IMG/VR virus record: IMGVR_UViG_3300047163_000049
Coordinates: 1 to 39,305 of that record
Strand: one strand, 5' to 3'
DNA length: 39,305 nt
Origin: a virus
The notes beneath the pieces were generated by a model. It had not been told where the DNA came from and made no database searches. It was given only the letters and a program-made list of their open reading frames with translations. Of this stretch, positions 7,943 through 16,591 are shown one piece after another (within the stretch, counting starts at the first letter, position 1; every line of letters begins with the position of its first letter). The translations under genes were made by a program, and so were the position numbers.

Positions 7943-9250
7943 TTAAGCTGATAGAGCCACGTTCATATTGTAACCAGGCGCCGAATTTATTTCGTTACCG
8001 TAGTAAGCAATGCGAATCTCCAGGGCATCGGCGTTACCTACGCGTAAACCCTCAAGGCCTTCCATGCCGTACGTCAAGATATGTGGGGCTTTGCCGAGAG
8101 TGCGAAGCTTCCATGTGTCTTGAGTTAGAGCCCATGCTGTTTGCGCTTGAACAGAACGATCGGCCAATACTGGGATTTTGCCATAAGCCGAATGAAAGTG
8201 AATTGCTTCAAAAGCAACAGGCACTTCATCATGCTCAAGCATTACGTATTGAACTTTAGCGCCTAGCTCATTGATGAGAGTCGCGTAGCTGATAAAATCG
8301 ATCAAGATAATATCAGGCGCTGCACCCTCACGGTTTGCTAGAGCTAGAGAGTTCGTAATACCTTCAGAGATCGACTGAGAAATCGCCGAGTATCTTAAGC
8401 CAGCTAGTCGCGTTGGATCTGCTGAGCGGTTAACACCCCAGAAGTTATCCGTAGAAAGTGGATCTGCTGCAGGCACCCATGCCGCCATACCAGACAAACC
8501 AAGCAGACCAGCAATTGTCGATGCACCGGCTGTACCGATATCACCATATACTTGCAAGAATGTGTTGGCTGGCCATGTTGAGCTGTAAGTGTCTTGAACA
8601 ACAACGGCTGAGATCACACCAGTGCCACGGTTAACAGCTGTAATTTGAGCCGCAAGAACCGTTGAGCCTGAGCCAGTTAAAGCTGCGCCGCCATCAGTTG
8701 CAGAACCTTGAAGCGTCATACCTACTTCAAACTGAACAACCGTTTGGCTGTTAGCTAAAGTAAATGTGAGCGTTGAACCGCTTACTGACGTACCGCCAGA
8801 TCCGATCTGACCGCGAGTTGCTGTACCACCAGAGAACGCCTCAAACGCCATGTTGTTTGAGATGTTTCTAAAAGCATTATCCATGGTTCGAGACGACTCA
8901 TCGACAAATGCGCCTGCGTTGTTCTTAGTCTGTTCCATCAAAAGGTTTGTGATTGTCACCAATTGATAATCTTGAATCGCGTAAACGAAATAACTGACTA
9001 CGCTTGACGCCGTTTGTTGGTTCTGCGCGTTTGCAAAAACGTGCGCACGACCAGCTGGGTTAGCGTACTCGAGTGGTACCGGGATGTACTTACCGGCAAA
9101 GCCATCAGGGCTTTCGTTTTTCGGGATCATCGCAAGCCAAGGGTTCTTAGCGTAAACGATGTTTTTCATATAATCTTTGTCGTCAACGTATAGCTCTTTC
9201 AACGCAGCAATCTGGTTTGAGCTATTCGCATATGTTGGGCTAATCGCCAT
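7943..9250 (-). CDS. Major capsid protein (HK97-fold type)
   Basis: A 435-residue protein and the best match here to a podovirus major capsid protein. N-terminal residues include an ALKELYVDDKDYMKNIVYAKNPWLAM segment. They are followed by a KYIPVPLEY segment, an extended loop, helices with NNMAFEAFSGG, an inserted beta-rich region (about residues 150-235), an IILIDFISYATLINELG helix, and a C-terminal strand set ending LEIRIAYYGNEINSAPGYN. Its position directly after scaffold and portal, a strong AGAGGT ribosome binding site before ATG, and a strong intrinsic terminator behind it fit a highly expressed shell protein. The fold assignment is from family knowledge, not from a structural test. Confidence 0.8.
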   Translation of the reverse strand: MAISPTYANSSNQIAALKELYVDDKDYMKNIVYAKNPWLAMIPKNESPDGFAGKYIPVPLEYANPAGRAHVFANAQNQQTASSVVSYFVYAIQDYQLVTITNLLMEQTKNNAGAFVDESSRTMDNAFRNISNNMAFEAFSGGTATRGQIGSGGTSVSGSTLTFTLANSQTVVQFEVGMTLQGSATDGGAALTGSGSTVLAAQITAVNRGTGVISAVVVQDTYSSTWPANTFLQVYGDIGTAGASTIAGLLGLSGMAAWVPAADPLSTDNFWGVNRSADPTRLAGLRYSAISQSISEGITNSLALANREGAAPDIILIDFISYATLINELGAKVQYVMLEHDEVPVAFEAIHFHSAYGKIPVLADRSVQAQTAWALTQDTWKLRTLGKAPHILTYGMEGLEGLRVGNADALEIRIAYYGNEINSAPGYNMNVALSA

Positions 9251-9256
9251 AAATTT

Positions 9257-10255
9257 TTACCTCTTTAAAGTACCGTTCATCGCTGCAATCGCTCTAGACC
9301 TTCGATCTAGGATCGGTGCCGCTGAGTCACGGTTAGTTAATGTTTTAATCAATTTTTGACCAGTAGGTTGAGGTTGTGCGCCTACCTTAAGTCGCTCTTG
9401 AACTTTTCTGCGCTGTGCAGCCTGTAGAGACTCTTCAAGTAATTCTGTCTCTATGGCTTCCATAGCGACACTTACGTCTAACACTTCACCAGTTGTTTTA
9501 TAGGTGCGTTTAATTAGCTCCATAACATCTGGGATAGAGTTAGTGTCCCTAATCATTTCATACGTCTCGCCATCCTTGGCGAGAAACGTAGCCTCTCTTT
9601 GCATTTCGCGCAGAGCTGCTTCTTCTTGCTGTTGATCTCGATCGGTGAAGTTCTTATTCAGATCAGCCTTCATCGCCTCAATCTCAGCACGAAGCTTCGT
9701 GACTTCGGGACTAATACCATTTTGCTCATTCAGAATTGCTTCTGTGAGCTGGTCGTAAGTGACGCCATGCTCTTTGAGCACACTCAACGGCTCGCTTTTG
9801 AGCTTCTGGATTATAGCATCAGGGCTTTGGCCTTGAGTGCTTAATGCCTTTTCTCGCTCAATGAGCTGCTGCTCCTTCACCTGGAGAGCCCGGCGTTGTT
9901 TTGCAAGCGCCGCGAATTGAGGACTTAGGGGTTTGATCTCTTCAGACCCTTCAGCCGTCGCTACACTAGCGTCGGGAGTTGTACTAGTTTCTTCAACCGT
10001 TGCTTCAACTTGTGGCTCTACAGCTTGACCGTCGTCTATTGATCGATCGGTCGAGTAGTTCGTTTTCATCTTAATTCTGCGCAAAGAGTTTTGCACATTC
10101 TCAACCTGTTTATCCACAGGTGCTTGGCCTGGCTCTTGACCTGCGGCTATTTGTTTTGCTCGCTCAATTTTAGCTGAGCTAACGCGCTCGATGCCGTTAG
10201 TTCCTGATGCCTGACCGGGCGTGCCTGTGCTATGTGCTACTGGGGATATTTTCAT
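9257..10255 (-). CDS. Capsid scaffolding protein
   Basis: A 332-residue, highly charged, mostly helical protein. The N-terminus contains a VAHSTGTPGQASGTNG segment, then a disordered acidic linker (about residues 60-105). A long coiled-coil region follows (PLSPQFAALAKQRRALQVKEQQLIEREKAL, then EVTKLRAEIEAMKADLNKN). The basic C-terminus (LDRRSRAIAAMNGTLKR) is of the kind that binds capsid protein in scaffolds. It lies between portal and major capsid protein, the standard place. Late-promoter-like copy 9970-9986 is embedded in its coding sequence and could give extra transcription of the capsid gene. Confidence 0.75.
   Translation of the reverse strand: MKISPVAHSTGTPGQASGTNGIERVSSAKIERAKQIAAGQEPGQAPVDKQVENVQNSLRRIKMKTNYSTDRSIDDGQAVEPQVEATVEETSTTPDASVATAEGSEEIKPLSPQFAALAKQRRALQVKEQQLIEREKALSTQGQSPDAIIQKLKSEPLSVLKEHGVTYDQLTEAILNEQNGISPEVTKLRAEIEAMKADLNKNFTDRDQQQEEAALREMQREATFLAKDGETYEMIRDTNSIPDVMELIKRTYKTTGEVLDVSVAMEAIETELLEESLQAAQRRKVQERLKVGAQPQPTGQKLIKTLTNRDSAAPILDRRSRAIAAMNGTLKR
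9970..9986 (-). promoter_or_regulatory. Late-promoter-like element, copy C
   Basis: The minus strand reads CTAGTACAA-N5-GACG, then CTAGTGTAG. It sits inside the scaffold gene (encoding TSTTPDA), about 720 nt upstream of the major capsid gene. Preservation of the same 12 fixed bases inside a coding region with a different N5 suggests selection on the DNA. Confidence 0.5.
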
Positions 10256-10267
10256 GCTCTGCTCCTG

Positions 10268-12199
10268 TTATTGATTAGCGTTCGGTACTAATGGAGATTG
10301 GGGAAGTGGCGCCGCTGTTGCCTGTGGAGTATTTGGCGCCCCGCTAGGCGCTGCGCCCATTGGGGGCGGTGGCGGTTGAGAAGCCATGACGAGCGCTTGC
10401 GTTTGTTTAAAGAAGTCTCTGAGCAAGTCGGCTTTCTTTTCTTCGAGGTTTGCTGACATATATAGATTGATGTATTTAACAACGAGCTCGGTTGCGAGCT
10501 GTAGATCCATGAACTCATCTGGTGGAGTGTATTTACCTTTCTCTACGATCTTATCTAGGATCTGAAAGATTCTCTCCTCGCTTGCATTATCAAGCTTCTC
10601 GTTTTGCTCAGTATCTGGGAAGCGCATAAGTCTGCGCCCCTCTTTAATAGATAGCATGCCGGCTTGAACTTGCTCGCTGACCCATTGAATGCGGCCTGCG
10701 GGAGTTTTTGGAAGCATACTCTCTGTGAAACACTGAATGACGAATGGATCTTTTAAGAAATTCATCCCAGGCAGATCGATCTCTTTTGTACCGTCTCTAT
10801 TCGGATAGATAGTCTGATATTTACCATCTCGCTCAGCGATATCTTTTGCGACATCAGTGATTGCATAGGCTAGATCGATGAATACATTGTCGTATTTCTG
10901 CGCAACAGAGTTAAATCTGTCTGTCGCAATATCATCATATGAACGAATGGCAGCACCAGAGACTAAACCCTCTGGCTTTTGCGATGTCGCTTGCATTGCC
11001 GACACACCTGTCTGCTGAAAACCGTACTGGATAAGCTTATCGCGCTCTGAATATAGCTCTGGAGCATTGCAGGGAGCGACTTCATAGCTTGGTTTCGTGC
11101 CCGAGTAAGTAACGAGTACGCCTATTTCGTTATTGTTATGCGCTTTAACAACTTTCGAGCCCTGTTCAATAAAGACTCTCGGTACGCCGACCAGAGTAAT
11201 GCTGCGAGCGATAGTGTAGAGAATGCGATTAAGAGTGAGTTGTGTACCGAAGAGTTGAGACCCAATGCCTTTAGCCCAGAAGCCAAGAAAAGGGTCAGAA
11301 TAATGCATAAAAACAAACGGGAATTTTGGCTTATTCCACTCTTCATCAATGATCACTCCATTAACTGTCGCGATTGTATGTCGGCCAGGCACATAACCTG
11401 GCTCTTCTTGATCTGGGCCAGATGGAAGCTTCCAGCCTTCGACAACCATAACTTGATCAGCGACAGAGTTTGAGCTCTCGGCGCTTTGATCAGGGTATGA
11501 GTTCGGAGTCTTTGCAATCATGTCCCAAGATTTCTTCGGCGAGTTTGCAATGAGCTTGTTCTTATCCATGAGCTTTAGCTGAATCAACTGCTGCGGATCA
11601 CCATTGAGCGAGTCATTGTCATCAGTATAAAGATCAGTTTTAAGAACACGATCAACGCAAACTCTTCTATCATCACCTTCGTAAATCTTTAAGCAACCCG
11701 TGCCCATGACAAGACAGTCTTTAAGCATCTTGACTGACTTCTCATAAGCTTTTGTCTGATAGAACTCACCGAGCGCAAATTGATTTAATTGCTGCGCAAG
11801 ATGGCGCTCTTTGTAATCAGCATTGTCTGTTAGAAACTTTGGTTGCGGCTTATTCTGCGAGAGCCTTGAGAGCAGAGTATCAACGCACGCTTGAATCAAG
11901 TTAAATGTTGGCCGATCATCTGGCAGAGTTTTACTGCGATCCATTTGGCTTACGGTCGAGCCAGCGTAAGAGTAAATACTTAAACCAGAATATAAACGAA
12001 TGCTCGCAGCGTCTTGTCTTAACTTATAAGTCTGATTTGTTTTTAAGTATTGCGCTGTTGCGCATAGATCTGCCGCAAGCTCATCTTCATCTTCTGCTAG
12101 CCACCATTGTTTAAGTGCGCCGCGCTCTGAGTCGAGAGATTTCGACTTAGTTCTCATGATGATTTTTTCTGGGCTACCAGCTGACTTCTTTATCTTCAT
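10268..12199 (-). CDS. Portal protein
   Basis: A 643-residue protein with portal features. An N-terminal helical domain has an IRLYSGLSIYSYAG segment. A MLKDCLVMGTGCLKIYEGDD segment is typical of portal wings. Then come PFVFMHYSDP, FWAKGIGSQLFGTQLTLNRILYTIARS, a VAPCNAPELYSERDKLIQYGFQQTGVSAM segment and a crown-like helical C-terminus. The protein ends in a Pro/Ala/Gln-rich tail. This is the P22 gp1-type arrangement seen in podoviruses. Its ATG overlaps the previous stop (ATGA at 12199-12196), and scaffold and capsid follow. It forms the dodecameric vertex through which DNA is packaged. Confidence 0.85.
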   Translation of the reverse strand: MKIKKSAGSPEKIIMRTKSKSLDSERGALKQWWLAEDEDELAADLCATAQYLKTNQTYKLRQDAASIRLYSGLSIYSYAGSTVSQMDRSKTLPDDRPTFNLIQACVDTLLSRLSQNKPQPKFLTDNADYKERHLAQQLNQFALGEFYQTKAYEKSVKMLKDCLVMGTGCLKIYEGDDRRVCVDRVLKTDLYTDDNDSLNGDPQQLIQLKLMDKNKLIANSPKKSWDMIAKTPNSYPDQSAESSNSVADQVMVVEGWKLPSGPDQEEPGYVPGRHTIATVNGVIIDEEWNKPKFPFVFMHYSDPFLGFWAKGIGSQLFGTQLTLNRILYTIARSITLVGVPRVFIEQGSKVVKAHNNNEIGVLVTYSGTKPSYEVAPCNAPELYSERDKLIQYGFQQTGVSAMQATSQKPEGLVSGAAIRSYDDIATDRFNSVAQKYDNVFIDLAYAITDVAKDIAERDGKYQTIYPNRDGTKEIDLPGMNFLKDPFVIQCFTESMLPKTPAGRIQWVSEQVQAGMLSIKEGRRLMRFPDTEQNEKLDNASEERIFQILDKIVEKGKYTPPDEFMDLQLATELVVKYINLYMSANLEEKKADLLRDFFKQTQALVMASQPPPPPMGAAPSGAPNTPQATAAPLPQSPLVPNANQ

Positions 12200-12462
12200 T
12201 GCTTATCTTTCTTAAGCACAGGGTCATTGTCTGGTGTCCCGCCCGCAGAGTAATAAGTAAGCTGCTCTGGCGTTAGCATGCCTGCTGGGAACTCTGCCCA
12301 ATCGTCTTCTATAAGCTCACCTTGATCTGTTTGATGCTTTGTTGCCTCAGCTTCTGGCAAATCGCCAAGCTTAAGCTCAAGACCATTGTGTTTGAAATCT
12401 GTGACGCCTTGTTTTCGAAGTAACTTTAACAGGCGTTCAAGATCTTTTTGGGTATCGATCAC
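12196..12462 (-). CDS. Small conserved protein upstream of portal
   Basis: An 88-residue protein. The N-terminal half is a helix-plus-strand unit (LERLLKLLRKQGVTDFKHNGLELKLGD split over residues 8-34). The C-terminal half contains W-A-E-F-P-A-G-M-LTPEQLTYYSAGG and a DNDP ending. I know this LTPEQL-x-x-Y-S-x-GG-x-P pattern from small proteins encoded beside portal genes in many uncultured phages, with no assigned function. It starts at GTG with a GAGG site upstream and overlaps the portal start by ATGA. A portal-associated or packaging role is an inference. Confidence 0.6.
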   Translation of the reverse strand: MIDTQKDLERLLKLLRKQGVTDFKHNGLELKLGDLPEAEATKHQTDQGELIEDDWAEFPAGMLTPEQLTYYSAGGTPDNDPVLKKDKQ

Positions 12463-12477
12463 TATCGCCTCGATTTA

Positions 12478-13353
12478 TTAGCGCTTGGCGCGTTTTTTCA
12501 TAACTCGCGCAATAAAATCATCTTCTTGATTTAGTTTTGAGCCCAGCTCATCGCCCGAGTTTGCGCCTGTATCTGAGGCCTCAAGATCATCATCTAAAGC
12601 CAGATCATCGAACTCATTGGGGTCAGACTTTGCCATTTTACTTGGATCACTTGCAGAGCTACCGGAGTCTTCATTTGCGACTTTGCCGCCTTGAGAATAA
12701 CCGCAGCGTTTCATTGCGCGGTCTACGATGTCGCCGCCCTTAGCTTGGCCAGTCATGATGATCTTGCCCCAGCCTTTGTCTGGCTTCACCGTTGTGGCTT
12801 CATCGACCTCACCGCCGTCTGCTAGGCCCTTGAGGTTGCCTGAAGGCATTGATTTAATTTCTTTAATTAATTTATGAGCATTATGTTTATTTATAAAATT
12901 AGAACTCCCGCGCATTGTAGACTCTCCACCATGCTCAGATGAAACATTTGGCATATTAACGCCGCGTTCATTCATATATTTTTTGCCAGCACCGGTTTCA
13001 ACATCTCCGCCGTCTGCTAAATGCATGGCGCCCATAACCTTGCCGCCGTGAGCGAGACCTTGAAGTTTTGGCTTAGCAGTATCTCTAAGGTCTGCTAAAG
13101 TAGCTCGTGCAGTTCCTTTAGCTTTTTCAACATCTAAATTACGAACATTACGCCCAGCTTCAGATACACCCTCATGCGCTCGTCTGCTCTGCGCATTTAC
13201 TCCTCTATCATGCCTAACATCCCCGCCCTCAGCCATCATCTCAGCTCCAGCATTACCACTATTATGAATATGTACGTGAACCTGAGGAGAGCTCGCGTCT
13301 TGATGTTTCTTCGAGCGCTTCTTTACAGCGTAAGCCGTCGCTAATTTACTCAT
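12478..13353 (-). CDS. GG-motif virion-associated protein
   Basis: A 291-residue hydrophilic protein of unknown function. It contains a spaced series of motifs of the form (A/L)-x-(D/H/E)-GG-(D/K/E)-V: MAEGGDV, LAHGGKV, LADGGDV, LADGGEV, AKGGDI and SQGGKV. The N-terminus is basic with an HVHIHNSG segment, and the C-terminal 60 residues are acidic with a final basic ARVMKKRAKR. The same GG motif recurs in the proteins at 56-1039 and 37617-59. It shares an end with the next small virion gene. Structural or packaged status is inferred from the operon. Confidence 0.55.
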   Translation of the reverse strand: MSKLATAYAVKKRSKKHQDASSPQVHVHIHNSGNAGAEMMAEGGDVRHDRGVNAQSRRAHEGVSEAGRNVRNLDVEKAKGTARATLADLRDTAKPKLQGLAHGGKVMGAMHLADGGDVETGAGKKYMNERGVNMPNVSSEHGGESTMRGSSNFINKHNAHKLIKEIKSMPSGNLKGLADGGEVDEATTVKPDKGWGKIIMTGQAKGGDIVDRAMKRCGYSQGGKVANEDSGSSASDPSKMAKSDPNEFDDLALDDDLEASDTGANSGDELGSKLNQEDDFIARVMKKRAKR

Positions 13354-13667
13354 TAGTACCCCGGCCCGTCAGATATTACGACGGTGCCTTGAATTGCATT
13401 TAAGTTATTATCAATTGCGTTTGAGCTTGATGTTGTAACGGATAACGTATCACCAGCAGTGCAGGGCACTTGAGCCCATGCTCCAGTTGCTCCGGCTATT
13501 CCGGTGTAAACCGTAGTCCCGTTATGTTGAATTAAAGTTAGAACAGCAGAGTCTGAGCCGCTTTGAACTCTAGACGGGATTTGAAGTTTAACATCAACAT
13601 TGTGAGTTGCGGTAACTGCAACATTGAACGTCACGGTTCCAAGATTTGTGAATTGAATGCGAGCCAT
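13353..13667 (-). CDS. Small beta-rich virion protein, paralogue of neighbour
   Basis: A 104-residue protein. Strands alternate through VTFNVAVTATHNVDVKLQIP and TTVYTGIAGATGAW. The end has a GDTLSVTTSSSNAIDNNLNAIQGTVVIS segment. The ending (GD-x-x-x-V-T-x-S-S-x-N-x-x-D-x-x-L-N-x-x-Q) closely parallels the C-terminus of the adjacent 13668-14231 protein, so the two are probably tandem duplicates. Likely a minor capsid-surface or fibre protein. It starts with ATG abutting the neighbour's stop. Confidence 0.5.
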   Translation of the reverse strand: MARIQFTNLGTVTFNVAVTATHNVDVKLQIPSRVQSGSDSAVLTLIQHNGTTVYTGIAGATGAWAQVPCTAGDTLSVTTSSSNAIDNNLNAIQGTVVISDGPGY

Positions 13668-14231
13668 TTATAGAGCTCCTTGGGATACGGTTATTGTTGA
13701 TTGAACGCCATTGAGTGTTGCATCACTAGCATTCGCTGAGCTAAGCGTCACAGTTATGACATCACCAATTGATGGCACGAAAGCGACATTGAATTGCCCA
13801 GCGCTTTGAGTCGCTGTTGGTACTGTTGATGTGTAAAGCGTAGTGCTTGAGGTCGTGTCGACAACCGTAATAGTTAAGGCCGACGTCACCGCCGCATTTA
13901 AAGGATCAGTCGTCACATAAGCTGGCGGTTGTTGATAGCCGTTACCAGTGCCAAAACCTTGACCTACGCCGCCTAAACCTAAGCCTTGATCTCCGCTAAC
14001 GAAACCTTCGCCGCCACCGCCAGCACCAGCGCCTAAGCCAGTTCTTGAAGGACCAGGGCCTGTTCCGGCACCTGAACCAGTGCCTAAAGCTTGAGGGACA
14101 AACCATTGAACTTTGCAATTGAATTGACCTCCAGCCGCATAACCACCGGCAACTGTCGCTGGGATTGTGCATGTGCATGTTACTAGACCCACATTAACTT
14201 GTGGCTGATTGAGTACCAATACATTAGACAT
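13668..14231 (-). CDS. Glycine-rich beta-type virion protein, paralogue of neighbour
   Basis: A 187-residue protein from the ATG at 14231. This start is preferred because AGGAG lies six bases upstream, although the frame stays open 8 codons further. The N-terminal half is beta-rich with a CTCTIP segment. A Gly/Ser/Pro-rich linker (about residues 53-105) follows, then a domain ending VGD/IGD-x-I-T-V-T-LSSANASDATLNGVQSTITV that matches the end of the 104-residue neighbour. Probably a duplicated capsid-decoration or appendage module with a flexible linker. Confidence 0.5.
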   Translation of the reverse strand: MSNVLVLNQPQVNVGLVTCTCTIPATVAGGYAAGGQFNCKVQWFVPQALGTGSGAGTGPGPSRTGLGAGAGGGGEGFVSGDQGLGLGGVGQGFGTGNGYQQPPAYVTTDPLNAAVTSALTITVVDTTSSTTLYTSTVPTATQSAGQFNVAFVPSIGDVITVTLSSANASDATLNGVQSTITVSQGAL

Positions 14232-14442
14232 CTTGCTCCTCTGGCTCTGAGCCACATAGATCTATTGCTGCGCGAAAACATTCTGCTGCAGACTTCCAGT
14301 CGCTAGAGCCTAGATGCGTATGAAGCTCTTGCATTGCGAGCTCTAAACTATCTGGTTCTTTATCGTCATTTGTTTGCATCTTAATGGGTGCCGAGTCAGA
14401 CCCCACCGTCGCGTCTTTATTGTTTTTCAAAAATGGAAGCAT
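14224..14442 (-). CDS. Small acidic conserved protein beside terminase
   Basis: A 72-residue acidic protein. The core DSLELAMQELHTHLGSSDWKSAAECFRAAIDL (split over residues 31-62) forms two helices and resembles small proteins found near portal and terminase genes of many uncultured phages (S-L-E-x-x-M-x-E-L ... D-x-x-x-AA-x-x-F-R-A-A). Function unknown. It is the first gene after the terminase and is preceded by late-promoter-like copy 14458-14474. Its stop overlaps the next gene by 8 nt. Confidence 0.55.
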   Translation of the reverse strand: MLPFLKNNKDATVGSDSAPIKMQTNDDKEPDSLELAMQELHTHLGSSDWKSAAECFRAAIDLCGSEPEEQDV

Positions 14443-14457
14443 TTAGACCTCTAATTA

Positions 14458-14474
14458 CGTCGAATCTTGTACTA
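14458..14474 (-). promoter_or_regulatory. Late-promoter-like element, copy D
   Basis: The minus strand reads CTAGTACAA-N5-GACG, then TAATTAGAG. The TAG in the element is the stop codon of the large terminase, and the element ends 16 nt before the next start codon at 14442. It therefore sits exactly at the terminase/virion gene boundary. Confidence 0.6.
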
Positions 14475-15920
14475 GAATTGCCCAAAACCCTCGCCATCAT
14501 CTGTTGGCCAGCCGGCATCGTCGCCATTGATCTTCGTAAGTCTCTCGCGTTCTCGCTCCCAGATATTGTCGGCCTGTTTCTCGTACCATTTAACAGAATA
14601 CTTCGGATGCACGACCTCGGTCTTATCTGTAATCGCTGGCCTACTCATGAGCCCATAGCGAATCATGTCGTAAGCATCATCGCCTGATAGCGGATCACCC
14701 TCGCTTGCATCGACTTTCAAAACATCCTCGGGATGATCTGGGTCATGAATCATGCGAGACAATGTGTCGAAAGTAATCGGGCACGTTTCAAAGATGAATA
14801 GTCTTGGCTTCTTGTTCGCCTTACCTTGCCACGCGAGATACGAGCGCAGTTGTGCAGCGCCTTGAACTCGATCGATGACCGCGGGCTTTAGGTTGATTCC
14901 ATGTTGCGCAAACTCGTCTGCAACTGTTGGAGGCTTAGCATCATCTCGTAAGACTGACTTTTGAGTCCAGCAATCTCTTCCTGCAAGGATTGGATATAGA
15001 CTAGGGGTATCGTGGAACTCGTTAAGTCTTTTTGCAAACTGATCAACTCTAAGTTGAGCTTTAATAAGCTCTCGATATAGATATGTATTGCCATCTTCAT
15101 CTGTCGCAAACCATCCGAAAGCCGCTGGGTGATTGAAGCCGTAATCGTAAGCACCGAATTTATTCCAATGATCTGGTATTGTGAAAGGCTTTATTAAGTG
15201 AATTGTGCGCGTGATCTCTTGAAAGAATTGTCCAGCGAATATATCCCAGTCGCCGTGACGATAGGCTTTTCTTAGTGCTTCATTTGGCTCAGATTCTAAA
15301 CGTGCCACATATGCTGGGTCGTTCTCCATAAGAGCGGCATTGTCATCGACCAAAGCTTGAATAAATTTATAATCCTCTGATCTCTCACGCTCGTTAAATC
15401 TTCTTTCGATAAATATTCTTTTAAGCCAGCCATGACCGATGCCTCCAGGGTTGCCGGTAAGGATAGCTCTGGGAAGAATACCTTTAATTGACGATCTGTT
15501 TGACCCAAGTAATCGACGAAACATACCCTCAGGCCATTGCCCCGCCTCATCAATGCATAAGTCACTAAACTCGCGCCCTTGATAAAGGTCCACGTCTGCT
15601 TCATTCTGACAATGACAGAACTGAAGTGTTGATCCGTTGGGCAGTGCCAAAACTTTCTTTGATTCATTATAGTATGGCCTCAATACTGGATATGCTCTGA
15701 AGAGCGGTTGAATGTGGTTACCTTCTAGCTCTGGATAAGTACGACGAAAGATTGCGCCTGTCGAGCCCGGATATTTTAATCTCCTGATCAATTGGATTAG
15801 CTGAAGTCCCTTCGACTTACCGCCGCCCTTTGCGCCACCGTAGAAAACAATTGGTGTTGACTCAACGGCGTTTAGAAATTCACGCTGCTTAGGTTGTAAT
15901 TGAATGTTTAGTTCAATCAC
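14472..15920 (-). CDS. terL: Terminase large subunit
   Basis: A 482-residue DNA-packaging motor with both expected domains. The ATPase domain has Walker A GGAKGGGKS at about residues 28-36 and Walker B LCIDEA at about 121-126 (D124, E125), with a TGNPGG coupling motif at 155-160. The RNase-H-like nuclease domain has the first acidic strand FGAYDYGF (D259) and a late GDDAYDMIRYG segment (D414, D415, D418). It pumps DNA into the prohead through the portal and cuts concatemers. Its ATG overlaps the stop of the small subunit gene by 4 nt. Confidence 0.95.
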   Translation of the reverse strand: MIELNIQLQPKQREFLNAVESTPIVFYGGAKGGGKSKGLQLIQLIRRLKYPGSTGAIFRRTYPELEGNHIQPLFRAYPVLRPYYNESKKVLALPNGSTLQFCHCQNEADVDLYQGREFSDLCIDEAGQWPEGMFRRLLGSNRSSIKGILPRAILTGNPGGIGHGWLKRIFIERRFNERERSEDYKFIQALVDDNAALMENDPAYVARLESEPNEALRKAYRHGDWDIFAGQFFQEITRTIHLIKPFTIPDHWNKFGAYDYGFNHPAAFGWFATDEDGNTYLYRELIKAQLRVDQFAKRLNEFHDTPSLYPILAGRDCWTQKSVLRDDAKPPTVADEFAQHGINLKPAVIDRVQGAAQLRSYLAWQGKANKKPRLFIFETCPITFDTLSRMIHDPDHPEDVLKVDASEGDPLSGDDAYDMIRYGLMSRPAITDKTEVVHPKYSVKWYEKQADNIWERERERLTKINGDDAGWPTDDGEGFGQF

Positions 15921-16195
15921 TTTTTGCTGTAGTCCTCGATGCGAACTACGAAACCTTTGTCGCCAGTTTCAACTTCTACCTGTTTGCGCTTTGAGTATAA
16001 ATAGTCTGCAACCTTTGAAAGCATTTCGAATCTCTTTGGTTTGTCTTCTGTGTCTTTGATAATCATGATCATCGCTTCAAAAACATTAACGCCATGCTTT
16101 TCGCAAATAGCTTCTAGATCTTTAGTGGATTTATTGGGAGTGCCTTTTTGTCTACCTGCGCCCTCTGGTCTTGGTTTACCTTTTGGATATGCCAT
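15917..16195 (-). CDS. terS: Terminase small subunit (TerS-like)
   Basis: A 92-residue protein immediately upstream of terL, with ATGA overlap. The basic N-terminus AYPKGKPRPEGAGRQKGTPN is a glycine/lysine-rich segment typical of phage TerS and DUF5681-like proteins. Helices LEAICEKHGVNVFEAMIMI and RFEMLSKVADYLYSKRKQVEV follow, ending in a short strand VVRIEDY. TerS recognises the packaging site and stimulates TerL. No pac or cos site can be defined by eye. Confidence 0.75.
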   Translation of the reverse strand: MAYPKGKPRPEGAGRQKGTPNKSTKDLEAICEKHGVNVFEAMIMIIKDTEDKPKRFEMLSKVADYLYSKRKQVEVETGDKGFVVRIEDYSKK

Positions 16196-16219
16196 AACTT
16201 ATCTTAACTCACTTTAAGT

Positions 16220-16591
16220 TTAAAATTTTCTAGGGCTTTTACGACCCTCTTGTTTCATCCCAAACGGCCCGGCATTCACTGCGCTATTTATTAGATTCTG
16301 TCTATCCATTAAAGCTTGCGCTGCAGCCATTGTCACAGGCTCTGGGCCAACGGCTGGTGTGTCGACCATAGGGACACCGCCCATTGCCTTCTCGGCTTCC
16401 ATAGCGGCGACTTTAGCCATCATACTCGGCGCTTGTTGGCCCACTTGTGGGGTGGGCCTAATGATTGCGGGAGACTGTGCTACGCGAAGCTCTTCAATCT
16501 CTTTAATCCGCGAGGCGATGTGATCTTTTGTCGCCTTTTGCAGGCGGTGATTGAGTACAAGATCAAGAAGAAAGCTAAGCTCTGGCGTCAT
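16220..16591 (-). CDS. Unknown protein, N-terminal helix plus Ala/Pro-rich tail
   Basis: A 123-residue protein from the ATG at 16591, chosen because it forms an ATGA overlap with the stop of the upstream gene. The N-terminal 40 residues are a leucine-rich helix (TPELSFLLDLVLNHRLQ) followed by HIASRIKEIEEL. The rest is Ala/Met/Pro-rich and probably disordered, ending GRKSPRKF. Similar 'helix plus proline linker' proteins occur just before terminase genes in several phages. I cannot assign a function. Confidence 0.5.
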   Translation of the reverse strand: MTPELSFLLDLVLNHRLQKATKDHIASRIKEIEELRVAQSPAIIRPTPQVGQQAPSMMAKVAAMEAEKAMGGVPMVDTPAVGPEPVTMAAAQALMDRQNLINSAVNAGPFGMKQEGRKSPRKF

